The notes beneath the pieces were generated by a model that was not told the origin of the DNA, made no database searches, and saw nothing but the letters and a program-made list of their open reading frames with translations. A program made the translations under genes and the position numbers. Of a stretch of 64,000 nucleotides of DNA, positions 1 through 10,116 are shown in pieces. The DNA is from Monoplex corrugatus. Its lineage: Eukaryota; Mollusca; Gastropoda; Littorinimorpha; Ranellidae. The DNA lies in the NCBI GenBank assembly GCA_030674185.1, contig CM060314.1:32272814-32336813 (forward strand), read 5' to 3'. Position 1 is the stretch's first letter; every line of letters begins with the position of its first letter.

Positions 1-173
1 TGTTGTTCCTCTTCTTCTTCTGCTTCTTCTTCTTCTTCTTCTTCTGCTTCTTCTACTTCTTCTTGTTCTTGTTCTTCTTGTTCTTGTTCTTCTTGTTCTT
101 TTTCTTGTTCCTGTTATTCTTGTTCTTCTTCTTGTTCTTCTTGTTCTTCTTGCTCTTCTTGTTCTTCTTTTTC
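1..173. repeat. TTC/TTG pyrimidine simple repeat
   Basis: Interrupted TTC and TTCTTG trinucleotide repeat that ends abruptly where L2-like LINE copy 1 begins. The apparent ORF through it is only poly-Phe/Leu low complexity and is not a gene. A very similar TTG/TTC repeat follows the 3' end of the same LINE. Confidence 0.95.
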
Positions 174-276
174 CTACAGCTCCCAAACCTTTGTGTTCTC
201 TGGTTTTAAGTGTTGTGAACTGACCAACCCACACACCAACCTGCAAGCAACGTCCTCTCCTGGCTGACTCGCAATT

Positions 277-1914
277 ATGGACCCGTCCTTTCTAAAACAA
301 ATTGGACTGACACTTTTTAAATACAGCAAGTGTTACCTCGGTGGAGACGTCTACCAGCGCATACGAACACTGGGGCTGTGTTGTAAGCCCCGCACTGCGC
401 GATCCTGTCGTGGTGGACGTCTCCGCCGTCTTTGGCACAACCTGCCTCCTGCTGTACCAGTCCGACACCACTTTTCGTCTTCTGCTTCTTCGTCTCCTCC
501 TCTGCCCCTTCCCTCGACCTTGCTGCTGCGGGCTTCGTCTCCTCCTCTGCCGTCTTCGCCTTCGCCTTCTGTCCTGGTGGCGCCGCCTGCACCTTCTGTC
601 CTGATGGTGCCGCCTTCACCTTCTGTCCCGCCGGTGCTGCCTTCACCTTCTGTCCCGCCGGTGTCGCTTCCATCTTCTGTCCCGCCGGTGCCGCCTTCAT
701 CTTCTGTCCCGCCGGCGCTGCCCTCGTCTTCTGTCCTGCTGGTGCCGCCTTTGTCTTCCGTCCCGCTGGTGCCGCCTTCGTCTTCTGTCCTGCGTGTGCC
801 GCCTTCGTCTTCTGTCCCGTCGTTGCTGCCTTCGTCTTCTGCCCCGCTGGTGTCGCCGTCATCCTCTGTCCCGTCGGTGCTGCCTTCATCTCCATCTCGG
901 CCACCGCCATGTGACTCTGATAAACTAAAACTATGCCTTTTTAACGCTCAGTCAACATGCGCAGATGGCAAAGCCGATGTCATTGCTGACTTTATCGCAG
1001 ATGAGCATGTTGACATTGCTTTTATCACAGAAACATGGCTTAACCCCCTTGGTCATGAACCTATACATGCGAGTCTCACTCCGAGTGGTTACAGGCTTGC
1101 TTGTTTCCATCGCTCATCCCGAGGTGGTGGTATCGCCATCCTCTACAACGACTCACTCCATTCCCGCCTATCTTTCTCGCAGTCTCTGCCTTTCTCCCAT
1201 CCTTCTTTCGAGCACGTTGAAGTATCCTTCCAATCCACCCCTCACCCCATCACCTTCTCCTGTGTCTATCGACCTCCACCTAGCTCTGCCAACAAGCTCA
1301 CCACATCCATGTTTCTCTCTGACTTTGATCAACTACTTGACTACTACTGCCTCTTACCTGGAAATCTCATCATTCTAGGTGACATCAATGTCCACTATGA
1401 CAACACTCACTGTTATGACACAAGACATATCATCAACTCTCTGTCCAATCACAATATGACACAACATATTTCTGAATCAACCCATCAGAAAGGTCACATT
1501 CTTGACTGGATCATTTCTCGTGATCACTACAATTCAACTACTGACAACTGCCTAGTTCTTTCTACCCGTCTAACTTCAGCCCTTCCATCTGACCACTCTG
1601 CAATTCTCTGTTCTCTTGACATTTCTCCTCCTTCTCGTACCACGCGCACAGTGACTCGACGCAATCTCAAATCTATCGACCTCTCCACATTTTCATCTGA
1701 TGCCTCCCGCCTCTTTTCTGAAAAGTCACATAACCTTGCCGATGAATTCTATACTACTCTCCACCATCTTCTGGACACTCATGCTCCTGCCACAACCTGT
1801 CTTTTACCTGACCGCCCCCCTACCCCCTGGCTCACTCATGAGATTGCCTGTGCAAAACGTCCCTGCCGCAGAGTAGAGCGCATTCTGGCGCAAATCCAAA
1901 CTCACTGTACATAG
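277..1914 (+). pseudogene. L2-like LINE copy 1: repeat-rich N-terminus and APE-type endonuclease
   Basis: This 545-residue frame starts at an ATG (MDPSFLKQIG) shared with copy 2 at 51005. Residues about 60-210 are a Pro/Ser/Val-rich tandem-repeat segment. From about residue 215 comes an apurinic-type endonuclease: LFNAQSTCADGKADVIADF, then AFITETWLNP, then GDINVHYDN, then SDHSAILCSLDI, which are the usual Asn, Glu, Asp and Asp/His landmarks of this nuclease. The nuclease nicks target DNA to prime reverse transcription. The frame is lost near 1880-1914: copy 2 continues through RAERRWRKSKL, whereas here a small insertion shifts the frame into a stop. The reverse-transcriptase frame resumes at 1956 in another phase. 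Confidence 0.85.
560..895 (+). repeat. 27-bp coding tandem repeat in L2-like LINE copy 1
   Basis: About a dozen imperfect 27-bp units of the type CCTTCTGTCCCGCCGGTGCT plus 7 bases, each encoding a nonapeptide such as PSSSVPPAL. The unit is a multiple of three, so copy number can change without breaking the frame. Copy 2 has only three to four units at about 51285-51375. Confidence 0.85.
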
Positions 1915-1955
1915 GCAACTTTTACAAGCCTCTAAAACAAAAGTATCCACCCTCA

Positions 1956-3782
1956 TTGCATCTGCAAAAAGCAAGCTATTTCCAAACCAAAATCCTGAAT
2001 GCCTCTTCTTCAAAAGAACTCTTTACAACCATGAATCATCTCCTTGGCACACGAAAAGATTTACCTCTCCCAACAAAACATACAAATGAAGAACTCCCAT
2101 CTGTATTCTCCAAGTATTTCACCACCAAAATACAAACTCTTCGTGACAGGCTTGACAGGACACCTATTCAACCATGCCCACCTGACCCTTCCTTCTCTGG
2201 CACACCTCTTACTACTTTTACCCCAGTCTCACAAGAAGAAATTCTCAACACAATCAGATCCATGTCGTTCAAAACCTGCGAACTGGATCCTCTTCCAGGT
2301 TCTCTCTACTCTGACTGTCTCCCTACTCTCCTCCCTTTCATCACTGACATCATCAACACTTCTCTTCAAACTGGAACTGTCCCAGATTCTTTCAAGTCTG
2401 CTATTGTTCACCCTCTCCTCAAGAAATACAATTTAGACCCAAATGAACTGAAAAATTACAGGCCTATCTCTAATCTCTCTTTCTTGTCAAAACTGCTTGA
2501 AAAAGTTGTCCTCAACCAGCTGAACTCCCACCTGTCTGCCAACAATCTCCTCAATCCTTTCCAGTCAGCCTACCGCCAGTGCCATAGCACTGAAACTGCC
2601 CTGCTACACATTCTCAACAATCTCCTCCTTGCAACTGATACTGGCAAAGTCTCTCTCCTCACACTCCTTGATCTGTCTGCAGCCTTTGATACCATTGATC
2701 ATGGTATTCTCCTTTCTAGACTTCATCATACTTTTGGCATCTCTGACATTGCTCTCTCCTGGTTCACTTCATATCTATCAAACAGAAAACAAACTGTTCT
2801 CATTAATGTCACTTACTCCCAACCTGCATACCTGACCTGTGGTATTCCACAAGGATTTGTCCTTGGCCCTGTTCTTTTCACTCTTTACACCTCCCCCATG
2901 TCCACCATCATCAACTCCCACTCTATAAAACACCAATTCTATGCTGATGACACCCAACTTCAAGACAGTGACTCACCTGACAATATACAGCGCCTCTTGA
3001 CTCGCACCACTGAGTGTTACTCGGACATTAAGAACTGGATGACATACAATAAACTTCAGCTTAATGACGACAAGAGAGAAGCTATCCTCATTGGCACCTG
3101 TCAGAAACTTTCTCAGCTGCCTCCTCTTTCTCTCCCTTTATGTAACACATCAGTCCCAATTTCTGATTCAGCTAAAAACCTTGGTGTCTGCATTGACTCT
3201 ACCCTTTCCATGAACAACTTTGTTTCTCAAACTGCCAGATCTTGCTACTATCACCTCCATCGTATAAGCCTGATCAGGAAGTATCTCTCTGTCGAAACAA
3301 CTGCAAAACTCGTTCTCTCTTTCATAATGTCTCGCATTGACTATTGAAATTCACTCCTGTCTGGTCTTCCTGTCTCCACCATTCACATCCTACAGCGCAT
3401 TCAAAACAGTGCTGCATGCCTTGTACTCAAAAAGAAAAAAGCTGACCACATATCTCCTCTCCTGGCATAACTTCACTGGCTCCCTGTATCAAAGCGCATA
3501 CAGTACAAACTAGACACCATGTGCTACAAAAGCCTCAATAACGCAGCCCCCGATTACCTGTCAAGCCTACTTGAGATCTATATTCCATCACGTACCCTCC
3601 GCTCTGCCTCCGATCCTCTGACTTTTCGCTTTCCACGCACTAAGCTCAATACCTATGGTCCAAGTGCCTTCTCTGTTTCTGGTCTACTTTCCTGGAACAA
3701 ACTTCCTCTCTCAGTCCGTCAGCAACCTACTTTTGTCTCCTTCAAGTCCGCTCTCAAAACTCACCTTTTCTCCTCTGCATAA
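1956..3782 (+). pseudogene. L2-like LINE copy 1: reverse transcriptase
   Basis: Reverse-transcriptase part of copy 1. The first open stretch is 463 residues (to 3347), with NYRPISNLSFLSKLLEKV, STETALLHILNNLL, LDLSAAFDTIDHGILL (motif A, catalytic Asp), CGIPQGFVLGPVLF (motif B; copy 2 has the usual PQGSVLGP, so Ser to Phe here) and FYADDTQLQ (motif C, YADD at about residues 329-332). Two nonsense changes interrupt the same phase: TGA at 3345-3347, where copy 2 has TGC, and TAA near 3467, where copy 2 has CAA. The same phase continues to the conserved C-terminus ([17 protein letters not shown]) and ends at 3782. It is not functional as it stands. Confidence 0.9.
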
Positions 3783-3912
3783 AATCCTGACCTCACTCAA
3801 TCCCCTCTGCAGCCTGTCTCCACTCGGAGGGGAATCACATTGTAATATATAATTGTATATAATATGCTCTCTATAATTTTCCATTGATTTTATTCTTTCT
3901 CCCCATTTATAG

Positions 3913-3913
<1 letters not shown>

Positions 3914-3963
<50 letters not shown>

Positions 3964-4018
3964 TGCGTGCGTGCGTGCGTGCGTGTGTGTGTGTGCGTGC
4001 GTGCGTGCGTGTGTGTCT
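3914..4018. repeat. (GT)n/(GTGC)n microsatellite in the L2-like 3' region
   Basis: Pure (GT)n followed by GTGC variants, between the ORF stop and the GCGCTATATAAAT terminus. Copy 2 (54402-54500) and the diverged copy (62573-62660) carry a GT tract in the corresponding place. Confidence 0.95.
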
Positions 4019-4062
4019 GTTTTAGCCCTTAGATTTGATTTTTTTGCGCTATATAAATAAAA

Positions 4063-4154
4063 TATTGTTGTTGTTGTTTTTCTTCTTCTTGTTCTTCTTC
4101 TTGTTCTTGTTGTCGTTGTTGTTGTTGTTGTTGCTGTTCTTCTTCTTCTTCTTC
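4063..4154. repeat. (TTG)n/(TTC)n repeat at the LINE 3' end
   Basis: TTG and TTC units start directly at the 3' terminus of L2-like LINE copy 1 and resemble the repeat before its 5' end. Confidence 0.9.
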
Positions 4155-4339
4155 CTATTATCTAAACATGATGCTTTATGAAAATACCCTTTGCATGTTT
4201 TCTTTTATTTAACATTAGTACCTGTAATTAAAATATGGATAAGGTGATGCTTCTTTTGAAGAAAAGAACCCTCAAGGCAAGGGGGTGAGGGATTCCATTT
4301 AGCCAATAGCTGCTATAGTTCAAGTGATAAAGTATCATA

Positions 4340-4545
4340 GTCTTCCTCTCTCTTTCCCCTCTCTCTTTTCTCTCTCTCTCTCTTCTCCGTCTCTCTCTCC
4401 CTCTCTCTGTTTTCTATCTCCCTCTCTGTTCTCTCTGTCTTTTTCACTTTTCCTCTCTCTCTCCCTCTCTTTCTCTTCTCTCTTTCCCTCTCTCTCTCTC
4501 TCTTCTCTCATTCTCTCCCCCTCTCTCTCCCTTCTTCCTCTCTAC
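4340..4545. repeat. CT-rich low-complexity tract
   Basis: Imperfect (CTCT)n/(CTTT)n pyrimidine tract. The ORF through it encodes only Ser/Leu/Phe low complexity. Confidence 0.9.
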
Positions 4546-4809
4546 CAAAGGGAGTGGCAGGATTTCTTGACTATTGACGCGTATGTCTTGTTTGTCTTTC
4601 TTTCATTCAGTCCTGTACAATTGATGATTGTTTCTGTCTGTTTGTAAAAGTCTCAAGCGAACAATAGCCACCATTTATAACAAAGGAGTCAATACATAAA
4701 TGAAGCCACCACAGCTAATGAGCGAACGTAAGTTTTCCTGTGTTAACATGCTGGGACTTTATTGTTAACAAGATTAGCGGAAACAAGTTTGCCTTAGATT
4801 CCCTGCTGA

Positions 4810-4900
4810 GATTTCAGTTTCAGTTTCAAGTTCTCAAGATGGCGTCTCTGCGCTCGGATTACATTTCCATATGCATTGACGCCACAGATGCCTTGTGATG
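4810..4900 (+). mobile_element. SINE-like fragment (CAGTTTCAGTTTC type)
   Basis: The segment reads TTTCAGTTTCAGTTTC, then TCAAGATGGCGTCTCTGCG, then CTCGGATTACATTTCCATAT. It resembles a dispersed SINE body I associate with gastropod genomes; that family link is recollection and untested. A second, shorter relative lies at 34908-34945. No RNA polymerase III boxes can be seen here. Confidence 0.45.
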
Positions 4901-5440
4901 GATAAAATCTCACATGATCATAGCACAAACCCTATACCTGTGCATAAGTTCTTGGCACTGGCAAGGTATTGAGATTCTGACTAGCTTATGGATTTTATGT
5001 CCCCATCTTTGCAACAAGCTAGGAGACTATATTGTAGTAAAAAGTATAATTCCATCTGCAGTGTTTAAAAATCTCGAAGAAATGGATGAAAACATATCCA
5101 GCCCACCCTCCCACCCACCCCACACACATACCACTTCCCTGCTGTAAACTGATTTCACTAAAGTTTACATGGCGGAAATCAGTCCATGAACACACAACAC
5201 ATTACCTCCGTCTACCTACATGTACAAGAACATGCTAAGATCTTACCTTGATGTGCCTAGCGAAAAAGAGATTTCTCCCTGATAGCAGGATGAGAAAATG
5301 CTGGTATTGATCTTAAAGAAAAGTTCGTTTCTGGTTCCATGGTGAGAGGTTATCTAAAACGAACGAAGAGGAAAACAAAGGAATGTCTTTGCTGGGAACC
5401 GAAGAGGTAATTGTTGATTTAGAATTAAAAGTCAAAATCG
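4901..5440. other. No gene recognised
   Basis: Unique-looking sequence with only short uninformative reading frames. I see no repeat, RNA gene or splice-supported exon. Confidence 0.6.
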
Positions 5441-5540
5441 ATTCTCTCTCTCTTTCTCTCTAACTGTCTGTCTGTCTGTCTGTTTTCTGTCTTCTCCCTC
5501 TCCTCTCTTTCTCTCTCTGTCTGTCTGTCTGTCTGTCACT
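5441..5540. repeat. CT-rich and (TCTG)n repeat
   Basis: TCTC and CTGT tetranucleotide units. The LINE coding sequence begins just downstream, so this marks its truncated 5' end. Confidence 0.9.
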
Positions 5541-5554
5541 TACTTTGGCCACAA

Positions 5555-6786
5555 TACTCTACATTGCGATGTGGATAGTGGTTTGAATACTTTTGTACAA
5601 TGTCTGAAAGATGCCAGTGCCTGTATGTATAAAACGTATAAAGTTAACTGGAACAAAAGATCAGAATGGTTTGACAAGGACTGTCAGCAAGCAAAAAAAG
5701 AAACAAGGCGTTAACTAAATTATTTTAGGAAAACTAGGAAGGAAGAAGATAGAATTTCATATGTGGAAGAGAAGAAAACGTACAGACGTTTACTAAAGAC
5801 AAAGAGACAAGCATTTAGGAAACAGAAAGCAGATTCACTAACCATGGAAATGACTAATTCATCACAGTTCTGGAAACTGCTAAGAAGTATGGGTTGTGGA
5901 AACAAAGACAAAGTCTCAAATGATATTGATATTAATGTCTGGTTCGAGCACTTCAAGAATATTTTTCAAAATTATGGGGGACATGTTGGTGAACATTGTG
6001 ATATTGAGGTAGATCTATCTGAGGAAAGGGAGCATACTCTAAATAGAGATATATCTGACGAAGAGGTTAAACGAGCAGTTGGTAAACTTAAGACTGGTAA
6101 AGCAACCGGAATTGACAGCGTTTCAGCTGAAATGTTAAAAAATGGGGAAAAGATGTCATGCTTTTCTAACAAAACTGTTTAAAATAATTTTTGACTCGGG
6201 GATATATCCAAAAGAGTGGTCCAAAGCCATTATCATCCCCATTCTCAAGAAAGGGGATCCTGAAAATGCAGATAATTATAGAGGTATATCTTTATTAAGC
6301 ATGATATCTAAATGTTACACAATAATACTGAACATGAGATTATACACCTGGTTAGAAGCTAATAATTTGATCTCAGAGAGCCAGGCAGGTTTTCGTAATA
6401 GATACTCAACTGTTGATCATATATTCACATTACATGCTATCATTCAGAAATGCGTGCACAAGAAAGGGATGAAATTATATGTTGCTTTTGTTGACTTTAA
6501 AAAGGCTTTCGATTCTGTCAGACATGATAAACTCCTTCACTGTATTAGAAATGAGGGTGGTAAAGGGAAATTTCTCGAATCATTAATGGCAATGTACAAG
6601 TCATTGGTGTCATGCATCCGAGTTAACGATAAATTTTCAGAGATGTTTCAATGTCCGGTTGGAGTAAGACAAGGTTGTGTCTAGAGTCCTACGTTGTTTT
6701 CGATATTTATAAATCAGTTAGCGAATTGTATGGGTGACAAAGGAAAACATGGCATCCAATTACTACCTGGGATGTTGGAAATATTT
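5555..6786 (+). pseudogene. LINE reverse transcriptase, 5' part (before the PLE-1 insertion)
   Basis: Open pieces at 5763-6182 and 6142-6684 are in different phases, so there is a frameshift near 6145-6175. A TAA stands near 5713 in the linker. The second piece carries SESQAGFRNRYSTVDHIFTL, motif A (AFVDFKKAFDS) and motif B (CPVGVRQGCV), followed by TAG at 6682-6684 where Leu is expected before SPTLFSIFIN. The phase is unchanged after this stop and runs into the TSD. It is inactive from several independent lesions. Confidence 0.85.
6777..6786. repeat. Target-site duplication of PLE-1 (left copy; right copy 8924-8933)
   Basis: GGAAATATTT occurs exactly at 6777-6786 and 8924-8933, immediately outside both ends of PLE-1. 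Removing the insert plus one copy restores the LINE frame, which independently confirms the boundaries. Confidence 0.9.
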
Positions 6787-6822
6787 ATAATGACTACCTG
6801 GTTGAACCTGTCTCTCAGTGAC

Positions 6823-6886
6823 AAAAAAGGCTACTTACTGCGTAGCTTTCATCGGCGATCCGGCCGACTTCTTCAGCGCAACTGCT
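6823..6886 (-). ncRNA. Hammerhead-like ribozyme remnant in the PLE-1 3' region
   Basis: On the minus strand the order is CAGTTGCG, CTGAAGA, a hairpin (GTCGGC/GCCGAT), GAAA, a hairpin (GCTAC/GTAGC), a T-run, then TGTCACTG. This is the order of a type I hammerhead: stem I, CUGANGA, stem II, GAAA, stem III, stem I. The stem I partner has one mismatch compared with the intact PLE-2 version. The expected UH cleavage dinucleotide next to stem III is not clean. Penelope-like elements are known to carry hammerhead motifs in their terminal repeats. Treat as a remnant. Confidence 0.35.
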
Positions 6887-8901
6887 GGGTTGAGAACTGG
6901 CCGGCCCCGGTCACGGTTGAGGGTGGGGTTCCTTGCGGCGATGTAAACTGCCTCCTTTACTCCCCTCTGGAACCATCTTGCTTCTTTGTCGAGAACTTGC
7001 ACATTGTCCTTTTCAAAGTGGTGTTGGGTGTGGGTCAGATATTCTCCCACTGGAGAGGACTCACTTTTGTGTTCTTTTAATCTTTTGTGCAAGTTGCGCT
7101 CAGTTCCGCCAACATAACTATGGTCACAGTCCTGGCAGTCTATCTTGTATATCACCCCTGATGTGTCCAATTTGTCTGTTTTGTCTTTGGGGTGGGCTAA
7201 CTGGCTTCTGATGGTGTTGGAGGGCTTGGCGTGGACACTGACTCCCAACTTCCTGATCTTCCTGCTGAGAGCCTCGGTGACGCCGCTGACGTATGGCATG
7301 GAGACGTGCCCTCTCGAAGGAGTTGGCCGTTCAGTGGAGGGGTGGGGTATGGTTTTCTTGCCCCCCGGAATATCCCAGACCCACTTCTGGTATCCTGACA
7401 CACTGAGTACTTTTTTGATGTACTGCATCTCTTCTTCTCTAGCGGTGTCGATAGAACAGATGGTCTTCGCTCGGTGGGTGAGGGTGCGGATTACTCCAAG
7501 CTTGTGTTCCAGTGGCTGGTGACTGTCAAATTGTAAGTACTGGTCCGTGTGGATCGGCTTTCTATAGACGGAGAAGGCGAGGCCTGTCTCCATCCGGGTG
7601 ATGCGTGTATCGAACATCGCGATGCTGCCGTTCTGTTCTACCTCATAGGTGAGCTTGATGGCAGTGTGTTGGTTGTTGAGATGATTCGTGAATTCTTCTA
7701 CCACCGATCTTTTCAGTACAGTCATAGTGTCGTCCATGTAGCAGCCCCAGTAGCGTGGAGGAGTGTAGAACGACGCCTAAGCTTTCTCCTCGAAATTTTC
7801 CATTAAGAGGTTGGCGACAATGGGACTCATGGGGGACCCCATGGCTGCACCCTCGGTCTGTTGGTAGAAGTGTCCTTCAAAGGTGAAGTAGGTGATGTTG
7901 AGGCAGCAGGATAGCAGTTCACAGATGTGTTCCACTCGCAGGTTGGTGCGTTGCCGAAGGCTGTTGTCGACCTGTAACCACCCCCTGATGATGTCAATGC
8001 TGTCCTTCACAGGGACACTGGTGAACAGGGCTGTGACGTCATAGGACACCAGAATCTCATGAGGTTGTGGTACAAACTTCGACAGCTTCTTCACCAGGTC
8101 TGCACTGTTTGCAATGGAATGTTCTGTCTTTCCTACCAAAGGCGAGAGGATGTCTGCAACGAAGCGGGCCGTCTCATACATCAGGGATCCTGTAGAGGCG
8201 ACAATGGGACGGAGGGGTACATCTTTCTTGTGCACTTTAGGCAGTCCGTAGAACTTGGGCACAGCAGTAGCTGAGGGGTACAATCTGCGATACTGTTCTG
8301 AGGAGAGTTCTCCTGACTTCTGTAGGCCTTGCAGTAGTTTGGTCAGACGGGCAGTATATTTGCTGGTGGGATCTTTGCTCAGCTGTTGGTAGGTCTTTTT
8401 GTCATCTAGCAGATTGTAAGCCTTCTCATAGTACCGCTCCTTGGGTAAGATGACTGTGGCACGGCCTTTGTCGGCTGGGAGAATCATGATGGAATCCTTC
8501 TTCCTCAATCCCTGTAGTGCAAGTCTTTCATCCCTGGAAATGTTGGATTTGGGGGGTTTGCTCTGTTTGAGGATATTCACACACTCTGATCGTAAGTGTG
8601 TGGCCTCTTCTGTTTGAGGACCAATCCACTGACACGCAGTTTCGACAATCCACTGACACGCAGTTTCGATGCTGGTAATGTACTCCGTGATGGGAAGTTT
8701 GTCTGGAGTGACCGCGAAATTGAGCCCCTTTCTCAACACTGACAATTCTGCTTCAGTCAAACTTTGATCCGACAGATTCACCACCCACCTGTTTTTGATT
8801 TCTTGCGTTTCTTGATCACTGACGGGAGTAATGGGCACGCAATCGTCATGTTTTGGTTTGGCCTGCAACTTAGCAAACTTTTTCCTGTGGCGCATGCGCA
8901 C
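6835..8901 (-). pseudogene. PLE-1 polyprotein: reverse transcriptase plus GIY-YIG endonuclease, one in-frame stop
   Basis: Two open stretches (8901-7777 and 7737-6835) share one phase, separated by a TAG codon at 7777-7779. In order: IMILPADKGRATVILPKERY, PKFYGLPKVHKKDVPLRPIV, YDVTALFTSVPV (catalytic Asp), GAAMGSPMSPIVANLLMENF, [stop], YMDDTMTVL (active-site DD), DTRITRMETGL, then the GIY-YIG module GVIYKIDCQDCDHSYVG, GTERNLHKRLKEHK, and the tail AARNPTLNRD. PLE-2 has YIGETERN where this copy has YVGGTERN, so the conserved Glu of the nuclease motif is changed to Gly. A 24-bp tandem duplication near 8623-8670 doubles the peptide ETACQWI. GIY-YIG plus this RT type is diagnostic of Penelope-like elements. 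Confidence 0.92.
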
Positions 8902-8923
8902 TCTGTCCTATTCACGCCTGACA

Positions 8924-10116
8924 GGAAATATTTGTTTTACTCTTTGCAGATGATGTGGTACTTTTATCAACTACACCAAATGGTTTACTTAATCAGCTGA
9001 ACGTTTTAAGTATGTGTTGTAACAACATGAAATTAAAAGTAAATATTGACAAAACGAAGACCATGGTATTTAGAAACGGAGGGTTCCTCGGGAAACGTGA
9101 AAAATGGTCATATGAAGAAAATAAGTTGGAAGTTGTGAATAATTATTGCTATTTAGGTTTTAATTTCACGACAATGGTAAGTGTCAAAAAAGGTACTGCA
9201 CATTTAGCAACTAAGGGGAAGAAAGCTGTCATACAGCTAAATAGGGTTCTCCAAAAATTCAAGGAAATGACAATGGATACTTTCTTTAAAATATTTGACG
9301 TAAAGGTACAACCCATTCTGTTGTACGCATCAGAAGTATGGGGATTAAAACGAATGGACACATAGAAAAGGTTCATGTGATGGCGTGCAAAAGATTTTTA
9401 GGCGTGCCTGTTAAGACACCAAACAAGATGGTGTACGCTGATCTGGGAAGATATCCATTATTCGTTAACTCTGTGGTCGCATGCTTAAGATATTGGTTTA
9501 AATTGCTACAAATGAGTGCCGAAAGATTTCCGCATAAAGCTTACCAAATGCTTCTGGAATTAGATAGAAATGGAAAGGATTGTTGGGCATCAGAGGTAAG
9601 AAAAATCCTGTGTGATACAGGTTTCAACATTGTATGGCTGCAACAGGGAGTAGGGGATGTAAAACTGTTTTTAAACATATTCAGACAAAGACTTGTTGAT
9701 CTGTTTATCCAAGAATGCACTAGTATTATTAGAGATGGTGACAGATATGAGTGCTATAGATCATTCAAAACAATTTTTTTGAAAAAGAAAAATATATTTC
9801 TGACATGGATACATATTGTTTCAGAGTGGCAATGACACAACTAAGATTTGATGTACTACCGCTGAATAACAATTCACATCGTTATAGTGAGAGTATTCAC
9901 AAAAGGGCATGCCCTTTTTGCAAAACACATATCGAAAATGAATATCACCTTATATATGACTGTCCCACTTATACAGATATTTAAGTAAAATTCCTCAAAG
10001 ATTCAGCTAGAATGCCACTTTATCTACTGCTCAAAGCAGAAAATTCTCATCATAGATACAATGTGTCCAGATTTGTTTTTCATGCCATCAACAGGCGCAA
10101 AAAAATCATGAATGAA
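8924..10116 (+). pseudogene. LINE reverse transcriptase, 3' part (after the PLE-1 insertion)
   Basis: Continues the same LINE protein from motif C: LLFADDVVLLSTTPNGLLNQ, NIDKTKTMVFRNGGFLGK, VNNYCYLGFNFTTM, ILLYASEVWGLKRMD. A one-base frameshift near 9355 moves the frame to 9338-9835 (KVHVMACKRFLGVPVKTPNK). A TGA at about 9833-9835 is followed in the same phase by MTQLRFDVLPLNN and the metal-binding-like CPFCKTHIENEYHLIYDC. The C-x2-C-x(n)-H-x4-C tail is common in invertebrate LINEs. The coding end is near 10116. Confidence 0.8.

Larger units (their letters stand above)
174..4062 (+). mobile_element. L2-like non-LTR retrotransposon, copy 1 (decayed, near full length)
   Basis: Non-LTR retrotransposon with a 5' leader, one long ORF (endonuclease then reverse transcriptase), a 3' region carrying a GT microsatellite, and the 3' end GCGCTATATAAAT at about 4046-4058 followed by (TTG)n. 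It matches the copy at 50.9-54.55 kb along its whole length, including the leader from CTACAG at 174 (50895 in copy 2). The motifs NYRPISNLS, AAFDTIDH, PQG.VLGP and FYADDTQL fit the L2/Crack/CR1-type group of the Jockey superfamily; L2 is my best guess and the clade is inferred. Frameshifts and stops make it inactive. Its 5' end abuts a simple repeat, so it may be slightly truncated there. Confidence 0.9.
6787..8923 (-). mobile_element. Penelope-like element PLE-1 (5' truncated, GIY-YIG type)
   Basis: Minus-strand Penelope-like retroelement: reverse transcriptase followed by a GIY-YIG endonuclease, then a 3' region ending in a terminal segment shared with both terminal repeats of PLE-2. Its 5' end stops at 8923, where PLE-2 continues for about 130 more codons, so PLE-1 is 5' truncated. 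It lacks an upstream copy of the terminal repeat. It sits inside a LINE with a 10-bp TSD. It carries one in-frame stop and a 24-bp tandem duplication. Confidence 0.9.
5555..10116 (+). mobile_element. LINE (clade unresolved), split by Penelope-like element PLE-1
   Basis: A 5'-truncated non-LTR retrotransposon. The pre-insertion part (5555-6786) carries the linker (WFDKDCQQAK), the RT fingers (KTGKATGIDSVSAEML, ILKKGDPENADNYRGISLLS) and motif A (FVDFKKAFDSVRHDKL). The post-insertion part (8934-10116) resumes at motif C (LLFADDVVLLS), then the thumb (NIDKTKTMVF, NYCYLGFNF, ILLYASEVWG), and ends in a zinc-binding-like CPFCKTHIENEYHLIYDC. The 10-bp direct repeat GGAAATATTT at 6777-6786 and 8924-8933 is the TSD of the PLE. 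Without the insert and one TSD copy the frame reads GMLEIF directly into VLLFADDVV. Confidence 0.85.

Noticed and set aside
317..910. 197-residue minus-strand ORF, Ala/Lys/Gly/Gln-rich repeats
   Set aside because: Antisense shadow of the 27-bp coding repeat in the L2-like LINE; its repetitive composition simply mirrors the plus-strand Pro/Ser repeat.
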